Program-made: the position numbers and the translations under genes
Shown: one piece after another, positions 1 to 9,282 of the stretch
Layout: the number at the start of each line of letters is the position of its first letter
Position numbering within the stretch: position 1 is the first letter of the stretch
The notes under the pieces: model-generated
What the model was told of the DNA's origin: nothing
What the model saw: the letters and a program-made list of their open reading frames with translations, nothing else
The model's database searches: none
Assembly: GCF_000482245.1 (NCBI RefSeq)
Contig: NZ_AWNH01000008.1
Span: 1 to 64,000, forward strand
Source: Leptolyngbya sp. Heron Island J
GTDB taxonomy: Bacteria; Cyanobacteriota; Cyanobacteriia; Phormidesmidales; Phormidesmidaceae
Direction: 5' to 3'
Length of the DNA stretch: 64,000 bases

Positions 1-61
1 AAGTCGGAGAATAGCTCTAGAGTTCGAGCCCACTCTGCGAGAAGAGCAAAGCTCTACATCC

Positions 62-143
62 CCCCCGCCCCTTCTCCCGCCAGGGGAAGGGGAGCCCGAG
101 TCAAAGTCCCTCGCCCTGGGGGAGAGGGATTTAGGGAGAGGGC
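62..143. repeat. Dispersed GC-rich palindromic repeat, family R1, copy 1
   Basis: The copy contains CCCCTTCTCCC, GGGGAAGGGGAG, CAAAGTCCCTC and GGGAGAGGGATTTAGGG in that order. The same order is found in the copy at 23499-23590. The pyrimidine-rich and purine-rich halves can fold back on each other. Related elements are common between genes in cyanobacteria; their function is unknown. Confidence 0.75.
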
Positions 144-509
144 AGAGGTTAGAGGTAGTCAGATTTTCCAGCTCTAGGGGATTTTGCCAATCGATGTTGG
201 TTGCGGTTCTCTTTCGGTAAGAAAGAGGGCATTAACAGTATTACGACTGAGCTTTTCGTTATATGCAGTCGTTGTCTAAACGGAGTTTGAAGATCCGAGA
301 GAGTATGGAGAATATTGACTGGCAGATAATGATTGACAAAAATACAGCCTGATATTATTGTTATCCATTCTCCATCAAGTCAACTCCGCACGACAGATTT
401 GATTGGGGCGATAATTCGGTTGAAATTTATCTAACGCTTGGTTTTATTGATTATCTATAAATATTTGGTCGTAAATGGCTGATTGCAAAATTTAGGAGCT
501 GGCTGAGAA

Positions 510-588
510 GGTTGGCCTCGGCTCCGCTCGGCCCACGATTCGGCCAACGATGTATGGGACGGTTGGCTTCGGTTCGGCTCGGCCAAGG
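510..588. repeat. Two imperfect direct copies of a TTGGC...CGGCTCGGCC repeat, family R4
   Basis: Two 28-bp units (about 510-537 and 561-588) both begin GGTTGGC and end near CTCGGCC. The spacer, read as its reverse complement, nearly matches CGTCCCATATATCGTTGGC at 18312-18330. This locus is therefore a relative of the tandem array at 18.3 kb. I see no coding potential. Confidence 0.55.
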
Positions 589-1411
589 ATATATAGGTTA
601 ATTGGGATGATCTGCTTGTTGTTTTGGGGTATAACTGAACGCTGCTGTTCTATTTAACGGCTGACCCTCAGGCAATTAGATTGGTGTAGAACGACAATTG
701 ACTGTGTGATTCGTTACTGCTGTCCGTGATTATACTGAGTGTCTGTATCCTTTGTATATCAGGGGTTTGCTTGGAAATAGGGTATTCGTTTTATCCGGAC
801 AGGGATTATGTTGTCAGTATTTTGAGGGGGACTATCAAGTGGATCTGCCGAATGTTTTATCAAGGCTATTTAACTTGTGACAATAGAAAGCCATGATTTT
901 TTCACTTGTAGTGCTGCTCAGATGGTGGGGAAATAACGATCTTATTTATAGGTGTAAATTATTATTGGCATTGCTAATTCTCGGGATGACTTGCGTTGTG
1001 AGATACCGTTGAATAGCAATGAGTTATTATTTCTTTGAACCGTCTGTTTATTTTCTATGTTCAACTATTCCATACTCCCGAGTCTGATGGGTGCTACGAG
1101 TAGTTTGTCATAGGCTTTCTGATTGACATCATGCTTTTTTACGGACGGCCTTTGGAAGCTACAAATTTTTGATAATTGTTGGTGCTTGATAATTGTCCAC
1201 ATTAAATCAATGTATCTGCTGTATTTCAGCAAAAGCGGGCTCTACTACAGATGTAATCTCTAACTTATCCAAGCGGAGTTGCATCAAGATTTCTTGAAGG
1301 TTGCTGAATCTAGATTTAAACCTGAGAGTCTGCTATTTGCGAATACCAACTAAGTGGGTGAACTCAATCTTCTATAAGATATGAACAAGCTGTTTAACTT
1401 TGTAGCTTTTG

Positions 1412-1518
1412 CCCCCAAACCCTCAATCCTGGGGGCTTTGAGTCTAGCCTCCCCCAGGATTGAGGGACGGAAGGGAGCCTCGATATCTGATAGCTAATTG
1501 GGTCAACCTACTTATCTA
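1412..1518 (+). promoter_or_regulatory. Structured leader, copy 1, before the first EPS gene
   Basis: The leader can form CCCCCA (1412-1417) with TGGGGG (1430-1435). It can alternatively form a perfect 16-bp stem between 1420-1435 and 1451-1466. The two stems share the G-run, so they exclude each other. A homologous leader lies at 2738-2839. Both have CCCCCAA, CTTTGA and ACCTACTTATCTA at nearly the same spacing. No T-run follows, so this is not a classical intrinsic terminator. A role in antitermination or attenuation is inference. Confidence 0.45.
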
Positions 1519-1550
1519 CTGCTCTCTAGATCTATGTTGGCATTAATGTG

Positions 1551-2612
1551 ATGCTTGATTTGTCAGTGTTGTTCTTCGGCTACGGGTTTTATTTTCTTGC
1601 CTTTAGTGTTGCGTTTGTTGTTGTTGTTGTTAGTGTACCCATTGTTAGATCTTTAGCGATCCGGTGTAACCATGTAGATTTGCCCAATGATCGCAAAGTG
1701 CATCAACGCCCGATGGTGCGCTTGGGTGGCGTTTCTATTTTTCTTGGTATGCTGGCGGCAGCGATCTGTCTTTGGCAGTTAGATGGCTTTAGTCACCTGT
1801 TGCCTAATGCTCAAAAAGAGATATTGATCCTTTTATTAGGTGGTAGTGGCTATTTCTTCTTAGGCTTTTTCGATGATTTAAAGGGACTGTCACCTAAGTT
1901 TCGTTTGATCTGCCAGCTGGCGATCGCGGCCCTAGTGTGGCAAAACGGCATTCGCATTGACTTTTTCAATGTGCCAGGTATTGGCGTGGTACACCTGGGA
2001 TTGTTGAGCTTGCCGATCACGTTGTTATGGATTGCTGGGTTAGTCAATGCCATCAACTGGATTGACGGCTTGGATGGCTTAGCCTCAGGTGTCAGTGCAA
2101 TTTCTGCCCTGATTACTGTGGGTATTTGTTTATTTATTGGAGAACCCTCGGTAGCGCTGTTGGCTATGGGTTTAGTGGGTAGCCTGTGTGGGTTTTTGGT
2201 CTATAACTTTAACCCGGCCTGTATCTTTATGGGGGATGGTGGCTCTTACTTTATTGGGTTTATGTTAGCGGTGATTAGCATCGCTGGCCTGGTGAAAGGC
2301 GCAACAGCTGTCACGATTCCACTGATTGTATTAGCCGTGCCCATTTTTGACATGACGCTGGTGATTGTTTCACGATTGCTGCAGGGTAAGTCTCCTTTTG
2401 TGGCGGACAAAAGTCATTTACATCATCGGCTGCTGAAGGTTGGGTTTTCCCATCGTGGCGCTGTGTTGTTTATTTATGCCCTTAGCCTATGGATTGGCAG
2501 CTGGGCGTTTCCCCTGGCTCCGATTCCCAATGGCATTTTGGCCATGGTGATTTCTACGCCGATTCTTGGGATTGCTTCTTGGCGGGCCTGGCGGGTGGCG
2601 CAGGTTTCTTAG
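1551..2612 (+). CDS. WecA/TagO-type undecaprenyl-phosphate sugar-1-phosphate transferase (MraY family)
   Basis: This is an integral membrane enzyme of the MraY/WecA family. It moves a sugar-1-phosphate from a UDP-sugar onto undecaprenyl phosphate and so starts glycan repeat synthesis at the inner face of the plasma membrane. Family motifs seen are the Asp pair in FFDDLKGLSPKFR near residue 105, NAINWIDGLDGLASG near 165, FMGDGGSYFIGF near 226 and HLHHRLLKVGFSHRG near 290. About ten hydrophobic segments fit the family, and 353 residues is the usual length. An ATG directly follows a GTG at 1548; I use the ATG. It is first in the EPS block and follows a structured leader. It could instead be a TagO homologue used for cell-wall glycans, but the neighbours favour EPS. 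Confidence 0.88.
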   Translation: MLDLSVLFFGYGFYFLAFSVAFVVVVVSVPIVRSLAIRCNHVDLPNDRKVHQRPMVRLGGVSIFLGMLAAAICLWQLDGFSHLLPNAQKEILILLLGGSGYFFLGFFDDLKGLSPKFRLICQLAIAALVWQNGIRIDFFNVPGIGVVHLGLLSLPITLLWIAGLVNAINWIDGLDGLASGVSAISALITVGICLFIGEPSVALLAMGLVGSLCGFLVYNFNPACIFMGDGGSYFIGFMLAVISIAGLVKGATAVTIPLIVLAVPIFDMTLVIVSRLLQGKSPFVADKSHLHHRLLKVGFSHRGAVLFIYALSLWIGSWAFPLAPIPNGILAMVISTPILGIASWRAWRVAQVS

Positions 2613-2737
2613 GGATGCAACTGTTATTCACAAGCCTTCTTGGCTGAGGTCACGTCGAAGCTTGGGTAGGGTGAATTCGCCTATTAAAAGGTCTTTTATA
2701 TTCAAGCAGCTGCCCAAGTTGTTTCAGGTTGTTCAGG

Positions 2738-2839
2738 CCCCCAAACTCCCAACCTTGGGGGCTTTGATTCAGTCTCTCCTAGTATTGGGAAAAGATGATC
2801 TTCAGACGCTGTAGATCTTTACGATTACCTACTTATCTA
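2738..2839 (+). promoter_or_regulatory. Structured leader, copy 2, before the second EPS gene
   Basis: This is homologous to the leader at 1412-1518. CCCCCAA (2738-2744) pairs with TTGGGGG (2755-2761), then come GCTTTGA, a diverged CTCTCCTAGTATTGGGA, and ACCTACTTATCTA at 2827-2839. The long second stem of copy 1 is degraded here, while the first hairpin and the 13-mer are kept. This suggests those two are the conserved parts. Confidence 0.45.
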
Positions 2840-2894
2840 TTTTTTGGCAACAGTTTTGTTTCATTGCTCTATCGTTTACTAGTGCTCACGCTTT

Positions 2895-4181
2895 ATGGTA
2901 CCTGGCAACCTATACCAACCTACTAAAACAGTCTCCTATGATGATCAAACTGATGTTCGGTCGACTCAACAAACTGTTAAATTAATCACTCAGTTTTTTG
3001 CTCCTGACTATGCCGCTACTGGTCAGCTACTGGATGAGCTAGTGAAACAGCTAGCAAAGCAGGGAATCCCGGTTGAGGTATTTACTGGACAACCGGGGTA
3101 TGCCTATGGTGAGGCTGAAGCACCCCAGCGGGAAATGAGCCAGAACCTGTATGTGCGTCGTTCGCGGATGACGCGGTTATGGTCTAACCGTGTGCGGGGT
3201 AAGGCGTTGAATGGTTTGTTGTTTGTGATCCGGGCATTTTTGCATTTGTTACGCCATGGCTGGCAAAAGGATAAGGTGCTGTTGCTAACGACAGCTCCGC
3301 CGTTTTTGCCGGTGATTGGTTATTTAATTAGTCTGTTGTTTAATACGCCTTATGTGGTGATTTTGTACGATCTATATCCAGACATTGCGATAGAACTCAA
3401 TGTAGTGAAATACAACCATCCGGTTGCTAAGTTTTGGCGGTGGTTAAATCAGCGGGTGTGGCGACGGGCAAAGTCGCTGGTTGTCTTGAGTCCATCGATG
3501 AAAGCGCGGGTGGTGGGCCACTGTCCGGATATTGTGGATCGGGTGGAGGTTATCCATAGTTGGGCGGACCCAGACTTGATCAAGCCGATTGAGAAGAAGG
3601 ATAATTGGTTTGCTCGTGAGCACGGTCTGGTGGATACGTTTACGGTGCTGTATTCGGGGAATATGGGCCGCTGCCATGATATTGATACGATTTTTGAGGC
3701 GGCAAAACTATTACGGAATGAGCCAATTAAGTTTGTATGTATTGGGGGCGGGGCAAAGCGTAAGACACTGATTGAGGATGTAAAGGCGGAGGGTTTGGAG
3801 AAAAACTTTTTGTTTTTGCCTTATCAGGATAAGAAGGATATTCCATATTCGATGACGGCTTGTGATGTGTCGTTGGTTAGTGTGAGTAAGGGGATGGAGA
3901 GTTTAGTGGCTCCGAGTAAGTTGTATCCGGCCTTATCATCACAACGGCCCATAGCTATCATTGGACCTCAAGGAAATTATATAGAGGAGTTAGTGAATGT
4001 AACTGCTTGTGGAAAAGCCTTTTCAAATGGGGATATTAGAGGGTTGGCGAAATTTCTCAAGACGCTACATAATGATGCAAATTTAGCAAAGACTATGGGG
4101 GCAAGGGGACGAGAGCACCTGATCCAAAACTACACACCCTATTTAGTTGCTCGTAACTATGTGGACATTATGCATCAGTAA
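2895..4181 (+). CDS. GT4 family glycosyltransferase, WcaI-like
   Basis: This is a cytosolic GT-B glycosyltransferase that probably adds a sugar to the lipid-linked EPS repeat unit. The N-terminal half starts with a basic/polar stretch of about 30 residues, then LITQFFAPDYAATGQLLDEL, which resembles the opening of colanic-acid WcaI proteins. The C-terminal half has the nucleotide-sugar domain with VLYSGNMGRCHDIDTIFEAA near residue 252 and PSKLYPALSSQRPIAIIGP near 340. At 428 residues it has family length. The ATG at 2895 gives a long N-terminus, so a later start is possible. It lies 282 bp after the WecA-like gene and has its own copy of the structured leader. Confidence 0.85.
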   Translation: MVPGNLYQPTKTVSYDDQTDVRSTQQTVKLITQFFAPDYAATGQLLDELVKQLAKQGIPVEVFTGQPGYAYGEAEAPQREMSQNLYVRRSRMTRLWSNRVRGKALNGLLFVIRAFLHLLRHGWQKDKVLLLTTAPPFLPVIGYLISLLFNTPYVVILYDLYPDIAIELNVVKYNHPVAKFWRWLNQRVWRRAKSLVVLSPSMKARVVGHCPDIVDRVEVIHSWADPDLIKPIEKKDNWFAREHGLVDTFTVLYSGNMGRCHDIDTIFEAAKLLRNEPIKFVCIGGGAKRKTLIEDVKAEGLEKNFLFLPYQDKKDIPYSMTACDVSLVSVSKGMESLVAPSKLYPALSSQRPIAIIGPQGNYIEELVNVTACGKAFSNGDIRGLAKFLKTLHNDANLAKTMGARGREHLIQNYTPYLVARNYVDIMHQ

Positions 4182-4193
4182 AGCGAGTTTAGG

Positions 4194-4227
4194 ACATTAA
4201 AAGCATTATAGTTAATGCTTTTAATGT
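4194..4227 (+). terminator. Perfect 15-bp inverted repeat after the WcaI-like gene
   Basis: The arms at 4194-4208 and 4213-4227 are exact complements around a 4-base loop. The position, 13 bp after a stop codon, suits a terminator or an mRNA 3'-end stabiliser. The stem is AT-rich and no long T-run follows, so termination efficiency is uncertain. Confidence 0.55.
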
Positions 4228-4369
4228 ATAAGAATAGGCTATTGGTATAACCGATAGGGAAAAGCTGTGAATCAGTTATTCGATAGTTTGTCTACTAATA
4301 TACTTAGAGGTTAACTAGGGTATTTTCGCAAGTCAGAATGAGTCAATAATTTAGCTGTACGTAGATAAA

Positions 4370-6166
4370 ATGTCTGCAAAAAATAATAACCATAATTTGC
4401 TCTTTGAGCTCAAACAACTCTTGGAGTATGTTAATCAAAAGAGAAAAAGACAGTTGCTTTTTCTTCTACTCATTATGATTTTTTCATCTCTGAGTGAAGT
4501 TGTCAGCCTAGGTTCTGTGCTTCCTTTCTTAGGAGCTTTGGGAAATGCTGATAAGCTACTTGAGAATAAATACTTGCTCCCATGGTTTGAAATATTTAGT
4601 ATTCAAACTCCAAGTCAATTAATTTCGGTACTCGCTGCTGTCTTCATCTTTGCAGTCATAACAGCTAATGCTCTGCGAATTTTAACAATAAATATTCAAA
4701 CTCATTTGGCAGCTAGCATATCTAGTGATCTGAGTTGTCAGCTCTATAAGAAGACTATCTTACAACCATATAGCTTTCATGTATCACATAACAGCAGTCA
4801 ACTTGTGAATGTGGTAACGGTAGATAGTCGTGCACTAACTACTGTTTTAGTAGCTTTATTGAGCATTGTTACTAACAGTTTCGTCATTGTCGCTCTTATC
4901 ATCGGATTATGTTTGATTGATGCGCGGATTGCTCTGGCTGCTGCTGTCTTGCTGGGGGGAGCTTACATTACCATTTATCGTGTACGCCGTAAACTTTTGG
5001 CGTATAACAGTCAAACACTTGTCCAGTGTAGTCAACAACAAATAAAGACTGTACAAGAAAGTTTGGGTGGCATTCGAGATGTTTTGCTTGGAGACATACA
5101 TAGCCATTATCAATCTACTTATCAGCAAGCGGATACAAAATTTCGCCATGCTGCAGCTTCAAATAAAGTGATAGGGTTGACTCCACGGTATGTCATAGAG
5201 TGTATAGCTATGACTGCAATTGGTCTCTTCGCTTTACTACTGAGTAGAGATGGGGACTTCAGTAGCACTTTACCTGTATTAGGCAGCTTAGCCCTTGGAG
5301 CCAATCGGTTGTTGCCAGCGTTACAGCATTCCTTTTCGGCGTTGGCCTCAATTCAGGGTTCACGCGAATCTCTTCGAAGAGTAATACAAGGCTTAGAGCG
5401 AAGTGTTGAAACATTTTCTAGAAAGGATTCTTTTTTTAATTTAGAATTTGAAGAAGGTATCCATCTAAAGAATATCTGGTTTCGTTATGGTACTGAAAAA
5501 GAAGACTGGATTTTACGTGACCTCAATCTATATATACCTGCAAGGAGCACAGTTGGCTTTATTGGGAGTACAGGCAGTGGGAAAAGTACAACTATTGATT
5601 TAATTCTTGGTCTACTTCAACCACAAAAAGGTTCAATTCTAATTGACGATAAACCTTTAACAGATAAAAACTTACGTCAGTGGCAAAAAAATGTTGCTCA
5701 CGTACCGCAGAGTATTTTCCTGAGTGATGCAACAATTGCAGAAAATATTGCATTTGGCATTCGAAAAGATTCTATTGACTTTGAGCGCGTTCACATGGCT
5801 GCTCAATTAGCAAAGATAGATGAATTTATACGGGAGCTTCCAGCTAAGTATGAGACATATGTGGGTGAAAGAGGAGTACGTCTTTCGGGCGGACAAAGGC
5901 AACGCATTGGTATTGCAAGAGCATTATATCAACAGGCTTCTGTCATAGTTTTTGATGAAGCAACTAGTGCTTTAGATAATGAGATGGAAAAAGAAGTTAT
6001 GGAGGCAATTAACGGGTTGAGTCATAAGTATACGGTGATTATGATTGCCCATAGATTGACTACAGTTTCAGCATGTGACTGTGTATTTTCCTTAGAGAAA
6101 GGAAGAATTGTAGCGCAAGGTAAACTTCAGAATTTGTTAGACGAAGCCTCTGTTTCTAAAACATAA
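4370..6166 (+). CDS. ABC transporter, fused permease and ATPase (MsbA/PglK-like flippase)
   Basis: This 598-residue half-transporter has an N-terminal six-helix membrane domain (about 20-320) and a C-terminal ATPase (about 360-590). In the ATPase I see Walker A GSTGSGKST near 400, the signature LSGGQRQRIGIARAL near 505, Walker B VIVFDEATSALD near 527 and the switch histidine in MIAHRLTT near 560. All catalytic residues are present, so a homodimer should be active. In an EPS block, such exporters flip lipid-linked oligosaccharides or export glycolipid; PglK is the best-known model. From here to 17.3 kb the DNA is more AT-rich than the flanks. Substrate is inferred from context. Confidence 0.87.
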   Translation: MSAKNNNHNLLFELKQLLEYVNQKRKRQLLFLLLIMIFSSLSEVVSLGSVLPFLGALGNADKLLENKYLLPWFEIFSIQTPSQLISVLAAVFIFAVITANALRILTINIQTHLAASISSDLSCQLYKKTILQPYSFHVSHNSSQLVNVVTVDSRALTTVLVALLSIVTNSFVIVALIIGLCLIDARIALAAAVLLGGAYITIYRVRRKLLAYNSQTLVQCSQQQIKTVQESLGGIRDVLLGDIHSHYQSTYQQADTKFRHAAASNKVIGLTPRYVIECIAMTAIGLFALLLSRDGDFSSTLPVLGSLALGANRLLPALQHSFSALASIQGSRESLRRVIQGLERSVETFSRKDSFFNLEFEEGIHLKNIWFRYGTEKEDWILRDLNLYIPARSTVGFIGSTGSGKSTTIDLILGLLQPQKGSILIDDKPLTDKNLRQWQKNVAHVPQSIFLSDATIAENIAFGIRKDSIDFERVHMAAQLAKIDEFIRELPAKYETYVGERGVRLSGGQRQRIGIARALYQQASVIVFDEATSALDNEMEKEVMEAINGLSHKYTVIMIAHRLTTVSACDCVFSLEKGRIVAQGKLQNLLDEASVSKT

Positions 6167-6308
6167 ACATTTAAACTTCTAAATAGATGAAGAGCTTAAT
6201 ACTCACATTTAAGAGATATAGAGAACCTGACTAGGATTTTTCAATCATTTATAAAAGTTTTTATAAACTGTAAAGCTCTAAACTAGGTAATCAGCTAATG
6301 AGTGGATC

Positions 6309-6863
6309 ATGCAATCAACTCTTAGGAACTCTATGACGCAATTTGAGAAATACACTTTTTCTGGTCTATTCTCCGATATCAGGTCTGATCTCCAAAGAAA
6401 TTCTAAATCTTTTCATGAGTCATTATTTCGATTGCTTTTTAATCCCTCAATAAGAGTCTTACTTTACTATCGATTATCTCACTGGTTATATAAGAAAAAA
6501 TTTCATAAATCGTCTTACATTATTAATTCTTGGCAAAATAAGTATGGCTGCTATATCTCTCGAAAATCTGAGCTTGGGAAACATGTCCGTCTCGTTCATC
6601 CTATTGGCATAGTAATTGGAGATGGCGTTGTTATTGAAGATGATGTAGCTATATGGCAAAATTGCACTTTGGGCAGTCATGGAAAAGATAATACTTCTCA
6701 ATCTTATCCATATGTAGAAAGTGGTGTTCGAATATATGCAGGAGCTGTAGTTGTGGGTGGTGTCAGGATTGGTAAGAATTCTGTGATTGGAGCCAACAGT
6801 GTAGTTTTAAGTGACGTACCTGAAAACTCTCTAGCTGTAGGAGTTCCTTACAAAAGAAAGTGA
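6309..6863 (+). CDS. Left-handed beta-helix O-acetyltransferase (CysE/WcaB-like)
   Basis: The C-terminal half shows hexapeptide repeats (HPIGIVIGDGVVIEDDVAIWQ, then VRIYAGAVVVGGVRIGKNSVIGANSVVLSDVP), which form the acetyl-CoA-binding beta-helix. The histidine in LGSHGK near residue 118 sits where serine acetyltransferases have a catalytic histidine. At 184 residues it lacks the long N-terminal helical domain of true CysE. An O-acetyl decoration of the EPS is therefore more likely than cysteine synthesis. A second ATG eight codons in is an alternative start. It lies between the ABC exporter and murB on the same strand. Confidence 0.8.
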   Translation: MQSTLRNSMTQFEKYTFSGLFSDIRSDLQRNSKSFHESLFRLLFNPSIRVLLYYRLSHWLYKKKFHKSSYIINSWQNKYGCYISRKSELGKHVRLVHPIGIVIGDGVVIEDDVAIWQNCTLGSHGKDNTSQSYPYVESGVRIYAGAVVVGGVRIGKNSVIGANSVVLSDVPENSLAVGVPYKRK

Positions 6864-6912
6864 AAATCTGAGAGGCTAGAAAGCTGTTCCAAAAATATTT
6901 AACTCGTGAGCA

Positions 6913-7797
6913 ATGCGTATTCCATCTTTTGTTAAAGAAAATGTTTTGCTGGCTCCGCACACATCGTGGAATGTTGGTGGGCCAGCTAGATGGTTAGCAG
7001 AACCTACTATAAATGAAGTTAGAGAATTAGTTCTTTGGGCATCGAACTATAGTATTCCAACTTACTTTATGGGTAGAGGTTCTAATGTTTTAGTTAATGA
7101 TAGCGGTTTGAATGGCTTAGTTATTTTGACCTCTAAATCAATGACAGAATTACGTCGTGAAGGAGACATTGTTGTTGCAGATAGTGGAGTGTCACTGCCT
7201 AAATTATCTCAGTTTGCCGCACGTGAAGGTTTTAAGGGCTTTGAATTTCTTATCGGAATACCTGGCACGGTTGGTGGGGCAATAGTTATGAATGCAGGTT
7301 TAACAGTCTTTAAACCAAGAGAAATGACATCTATTGTCAAAGATTTTGATGTCCTGAATCCAGATGGAAATATCGAGACTTTAACTATGGCGGATGTTAA
7401 AGCAGGATATCGTTATACAGACTTACTAAATCGTCAATCTCTAGTTTTACGCGCGCGTTTTCGCTTAGAAGAAGAAGAGGAACCCAGTAAAATACGGCGA
7501 GTAACATTGGAGCATCTTAATGAGCGTAAACGTAAACAACCTTTAAAACTTCCAACAGCTGGGAGTACATTTAAGTCACCACCCGGCAACAAAAGTGCTG
7601 GTTGGTATATTGAGCAAGCTAAGCTTAAAGGAACTCAAATCGGAGATGTAAGAGTTAGTTTGTTACATGCTAATTGGATTGAGAACTTGGGCAAGGGTTC
7701 TTCGGAGGATGTTTGTAAGCTGATTGATTATATTCAAAAGACTGTTGAATCCCGTATGGGAGTCGAGTTAGAACCCGAGATCTGTTATCTGGATTAG
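6913..7797 (+). CDS. murB: MurB-like UDP-N-acetylenolpyruvoylglucosamine reductase
   Basis: This is an FAD-dependent reductase that turns UDP-GlcNAc-enolpyruvate into UDP-MurNAc with NADPH. I see the FAD-binding motifs WNVGGPARWLAEP, GRGSNVLVNDSGLNGL and GIPGTVGGAIVMNAG. The GYRYTD arginine, the serine in AGSTFKSP near residue 218 and the C-terminal glutamate in ELEPEICYLD are all present, so it should be active. At 294 residues it fits the short (type II) MurB class. It lies 30 bp before a murA homologue and inside an EPS block rather than beside murC, its usual cyanobacterial partner. This suggests a second, dedicated copy, but I cannot see the rest of the genome. Confidence 0.88.
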   Translation: MRIPSFVKENVLLAPHTSWNVGGPARWLAEPTINEVRELVLWASNYSIPTYFMGRGSNVLVNDSGLNGLVILTSKSMTELRREGDIVVADSGVSLPKLSQFAAREGFKGFEFLIGIPGTVGGAIVMNAGLTVFKPREMTSIVKDFDVLNPDGNIETLTMADVKAGYRYTDLLNRQSLVLRARFRLEEEEEPSKIRRVTLEHLNERKRKQPLKLPTAGSTFKSPPGNKSAGWYIEQAKLKGTQIGDVRVSLLHANWIENLGKGSSEDVCKLIDYIQKTVESRMGVELEPEICYLD

Positions 7798-7827
7798 TAA
7801 ATCTATCAGGAAATTATTGAAAACGTT

Positions 7828-9084
7828 ATGGAAAAACTTACTGTTTATCCTTCATCTCTGAACGGCCAGGTAAGAATTAGTGGAGCTAAAAACTCTGCTC
7901 TAAGGCTTTTGGCTGCATCTTTGTTAACTTCTGGCACTATCCGCCTACAAAATTACCCAAGTACTTTACTTGATGCTGTACTACATGTGAGGATGTTGGA
8001 GGCTCTCGGTAAAAAATGCCGTCTTCTTGACAAGAATACTATTGACATAAGTGAAGAGCAAGTACCTTCTTCTGAATTAGTATGGTCTGAGCGCTCAATT
8101 CGCAATACTTTGCTAATTCTTGGAGCGTTAGTTGCTAGAACAGGCAAGGGAAAAGTTCCTTTACCTGGAGGGTGTAAACTTGGTAATCGGAAATATGACC
8201 TACACATAATGCTTTTGAAAGCTCTTGGTGCTGATGTATGGGAGGAACAAGGATATATCTGCGCTGAAGCAAAAGTAAGTCAACAGCTGATAGGTACAGA
8301 TATTTATCTACCGCTCCGTTCTACAGGAGCAACAGAAAATAGTATCATTGCAGCCTGCTTGGCAAAAGGTGTGACTCGCGTATGGGGGCCTCATATACGT
8401 CCAGAGATTTTAGACCTCGTTAATTTTCTAAATTCTATTGGTGCAAAGATAACAGTTTATGGTCAAGAAAGTATTGTTGTTGAGGGTGTCACTGAACTTG
8501 GCCAAACTACACATAGGGTCATTCCTGATAACGTCGAAGCGCTTACTTGGTTAATTGGTGCAGCTATTACAGATGGGGATATTGAGATAGCAGATTTTCC
8601 TTTTGAGCACTTAGAAATTCCACTTATCCATCTTCGTGAAAGTGGTGTTCGTTTTTACAGAATGGAAAATCATCTAATTGTTCGAGGTTCAACCTGCTAT
8701 CCAATTGATATCAGTACTGGTCCATACCCAGGGATTAATTCTGATATGCAACCACTCTTTGCTGTTCTAGGTGCAGTTGCGAAAGGAGAAAGTCGAATTG
8801 TAGATTTAAGATTTCCCGGTCGTTATGCTTATGCAGAAGAGCTATCGAAAATGGGAATGAAATATAAAGTAAGTAATAACCTGCTTATGATTGATGGAGG
8901 TCATCTTCTTAAAGGAGGAGAAACTGTTCAAGCTCTTGATTTAAGGGCTGGTGCAGCTTTACTCATAGGGGGCTGTGTGTCTAAGGAATGTATAACGATT
9001 GAGAACGCGTGGCAAATTTCTAGAGGCTATGATCGGCTACAAGAAAAATTATCTCAGTTAGGAGTAAAGTTCTCAGCGGTCTGA
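7828..9084 (+). CDS. murA: MurA-like UDP-GlcNAc 1-carboxyvinyltransferase
   Basis: The enzyme transfers enolpyruvate from PEP to UDP-GlcNAc, the step before MurB. It has the two-domain EPSP-synthase fold length (418 residues). The Lys21-Asn22 pair (AKNSALR), the catalytic loop cysteine Cys116 in PGGCKLGNR, the loop arginine, Asp306 in INSDMQPLF and the C-terminal DLRAGAALLIGG are all present. Because the cysteine is kept, it is predicted to be fosfomycin-sensitive. The KNSALR start differs from the common KNAALP, which indicates divergence. With the preceding murB it would supply UDP-MurNAc, plausibly for the EPS repeat unit. Replacement of the housekeeping copies cannot be excluded. Confidence 0.88.
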   Translation: MEKLTVYPSSLNGQVRISGAKNSALRLLAASLLTSGTIRLQNYPSTLLDAVLHVRMLEALGKKCRLLDKNTIDISEEQVPSSELVWSERSIRNTLLILGALVARTGKGKVPLPGGCKLGNRKYDLHIMLLKALGADVWEEQGYICAEAKVSQQLIGTDIYLPLRSTGATENSIIAACLAKGVTRVWGPHIRPEILDLVNFLNSIGAKITVYGQESIVVEGVTELGQTTHRVIPDNVEALTWLIGAAITDGDIEIADFPFEHLEIPLIHLRESGVRFYRMENHLIVRGSTCYPIDISTGPYPGINSDMQPLFAVLGAVAKGESRIVDLRFPGRYAYAEELSKMGMKYKVSNNLLMIDGGHLLKGGETVQALDLRAGAALLIGGCVSKECITIENAWQISRGYDRLQEKLSQLGVKFSAV

Positions 9085-9282
9085 ATTTTAATCTTTAGAG
9101 ATCAAATTACTAGCAAAGCTTTGAGCTTACTAATCTTTACGTAAAGGTTAAAATCTTAACTCATAAAAAGGCTCGTTGAAAATAAATTTTAAGGCATCCT
9201 GACATAGCTCTTAGCTTGTATGAGGTGATTTTAAGTATAAGAATAATTGTAGTTGGTATCTAATTCAAATATTACCTGTCAT

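Larger units (their letters stand above)
1..1547. other. 1.5 kb gene-poor region upstream of the EPS block
   Basis: I see no credible coding sequence here on either strand. It holds a dispersed GC-rich palindrome (62-143), two imperfect copies of a TTGGC/CGGCTCGGCC repeat (510-588) and a strong inverted repeat in the leader of the first EPS gene (1412-1466). The rest is AT-rich sequence without recognisable motifs. It may carry the promoter of the EPS block, but I cannot place one with confidence. Confidence 0.6.

Noticed and set aside
1420-1466. Strong 16-bp hairpin as an intrinsic terminator
   Set aside because: No T-run follows and a homologous leader lies before the next gene, so a leader role is more likely.
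2566-2814. 82-codon frame after the WecA-like gene
   Set aside because: It overlaps the end of that gene and then runs through the repeated structured leader; no protein-like composition.
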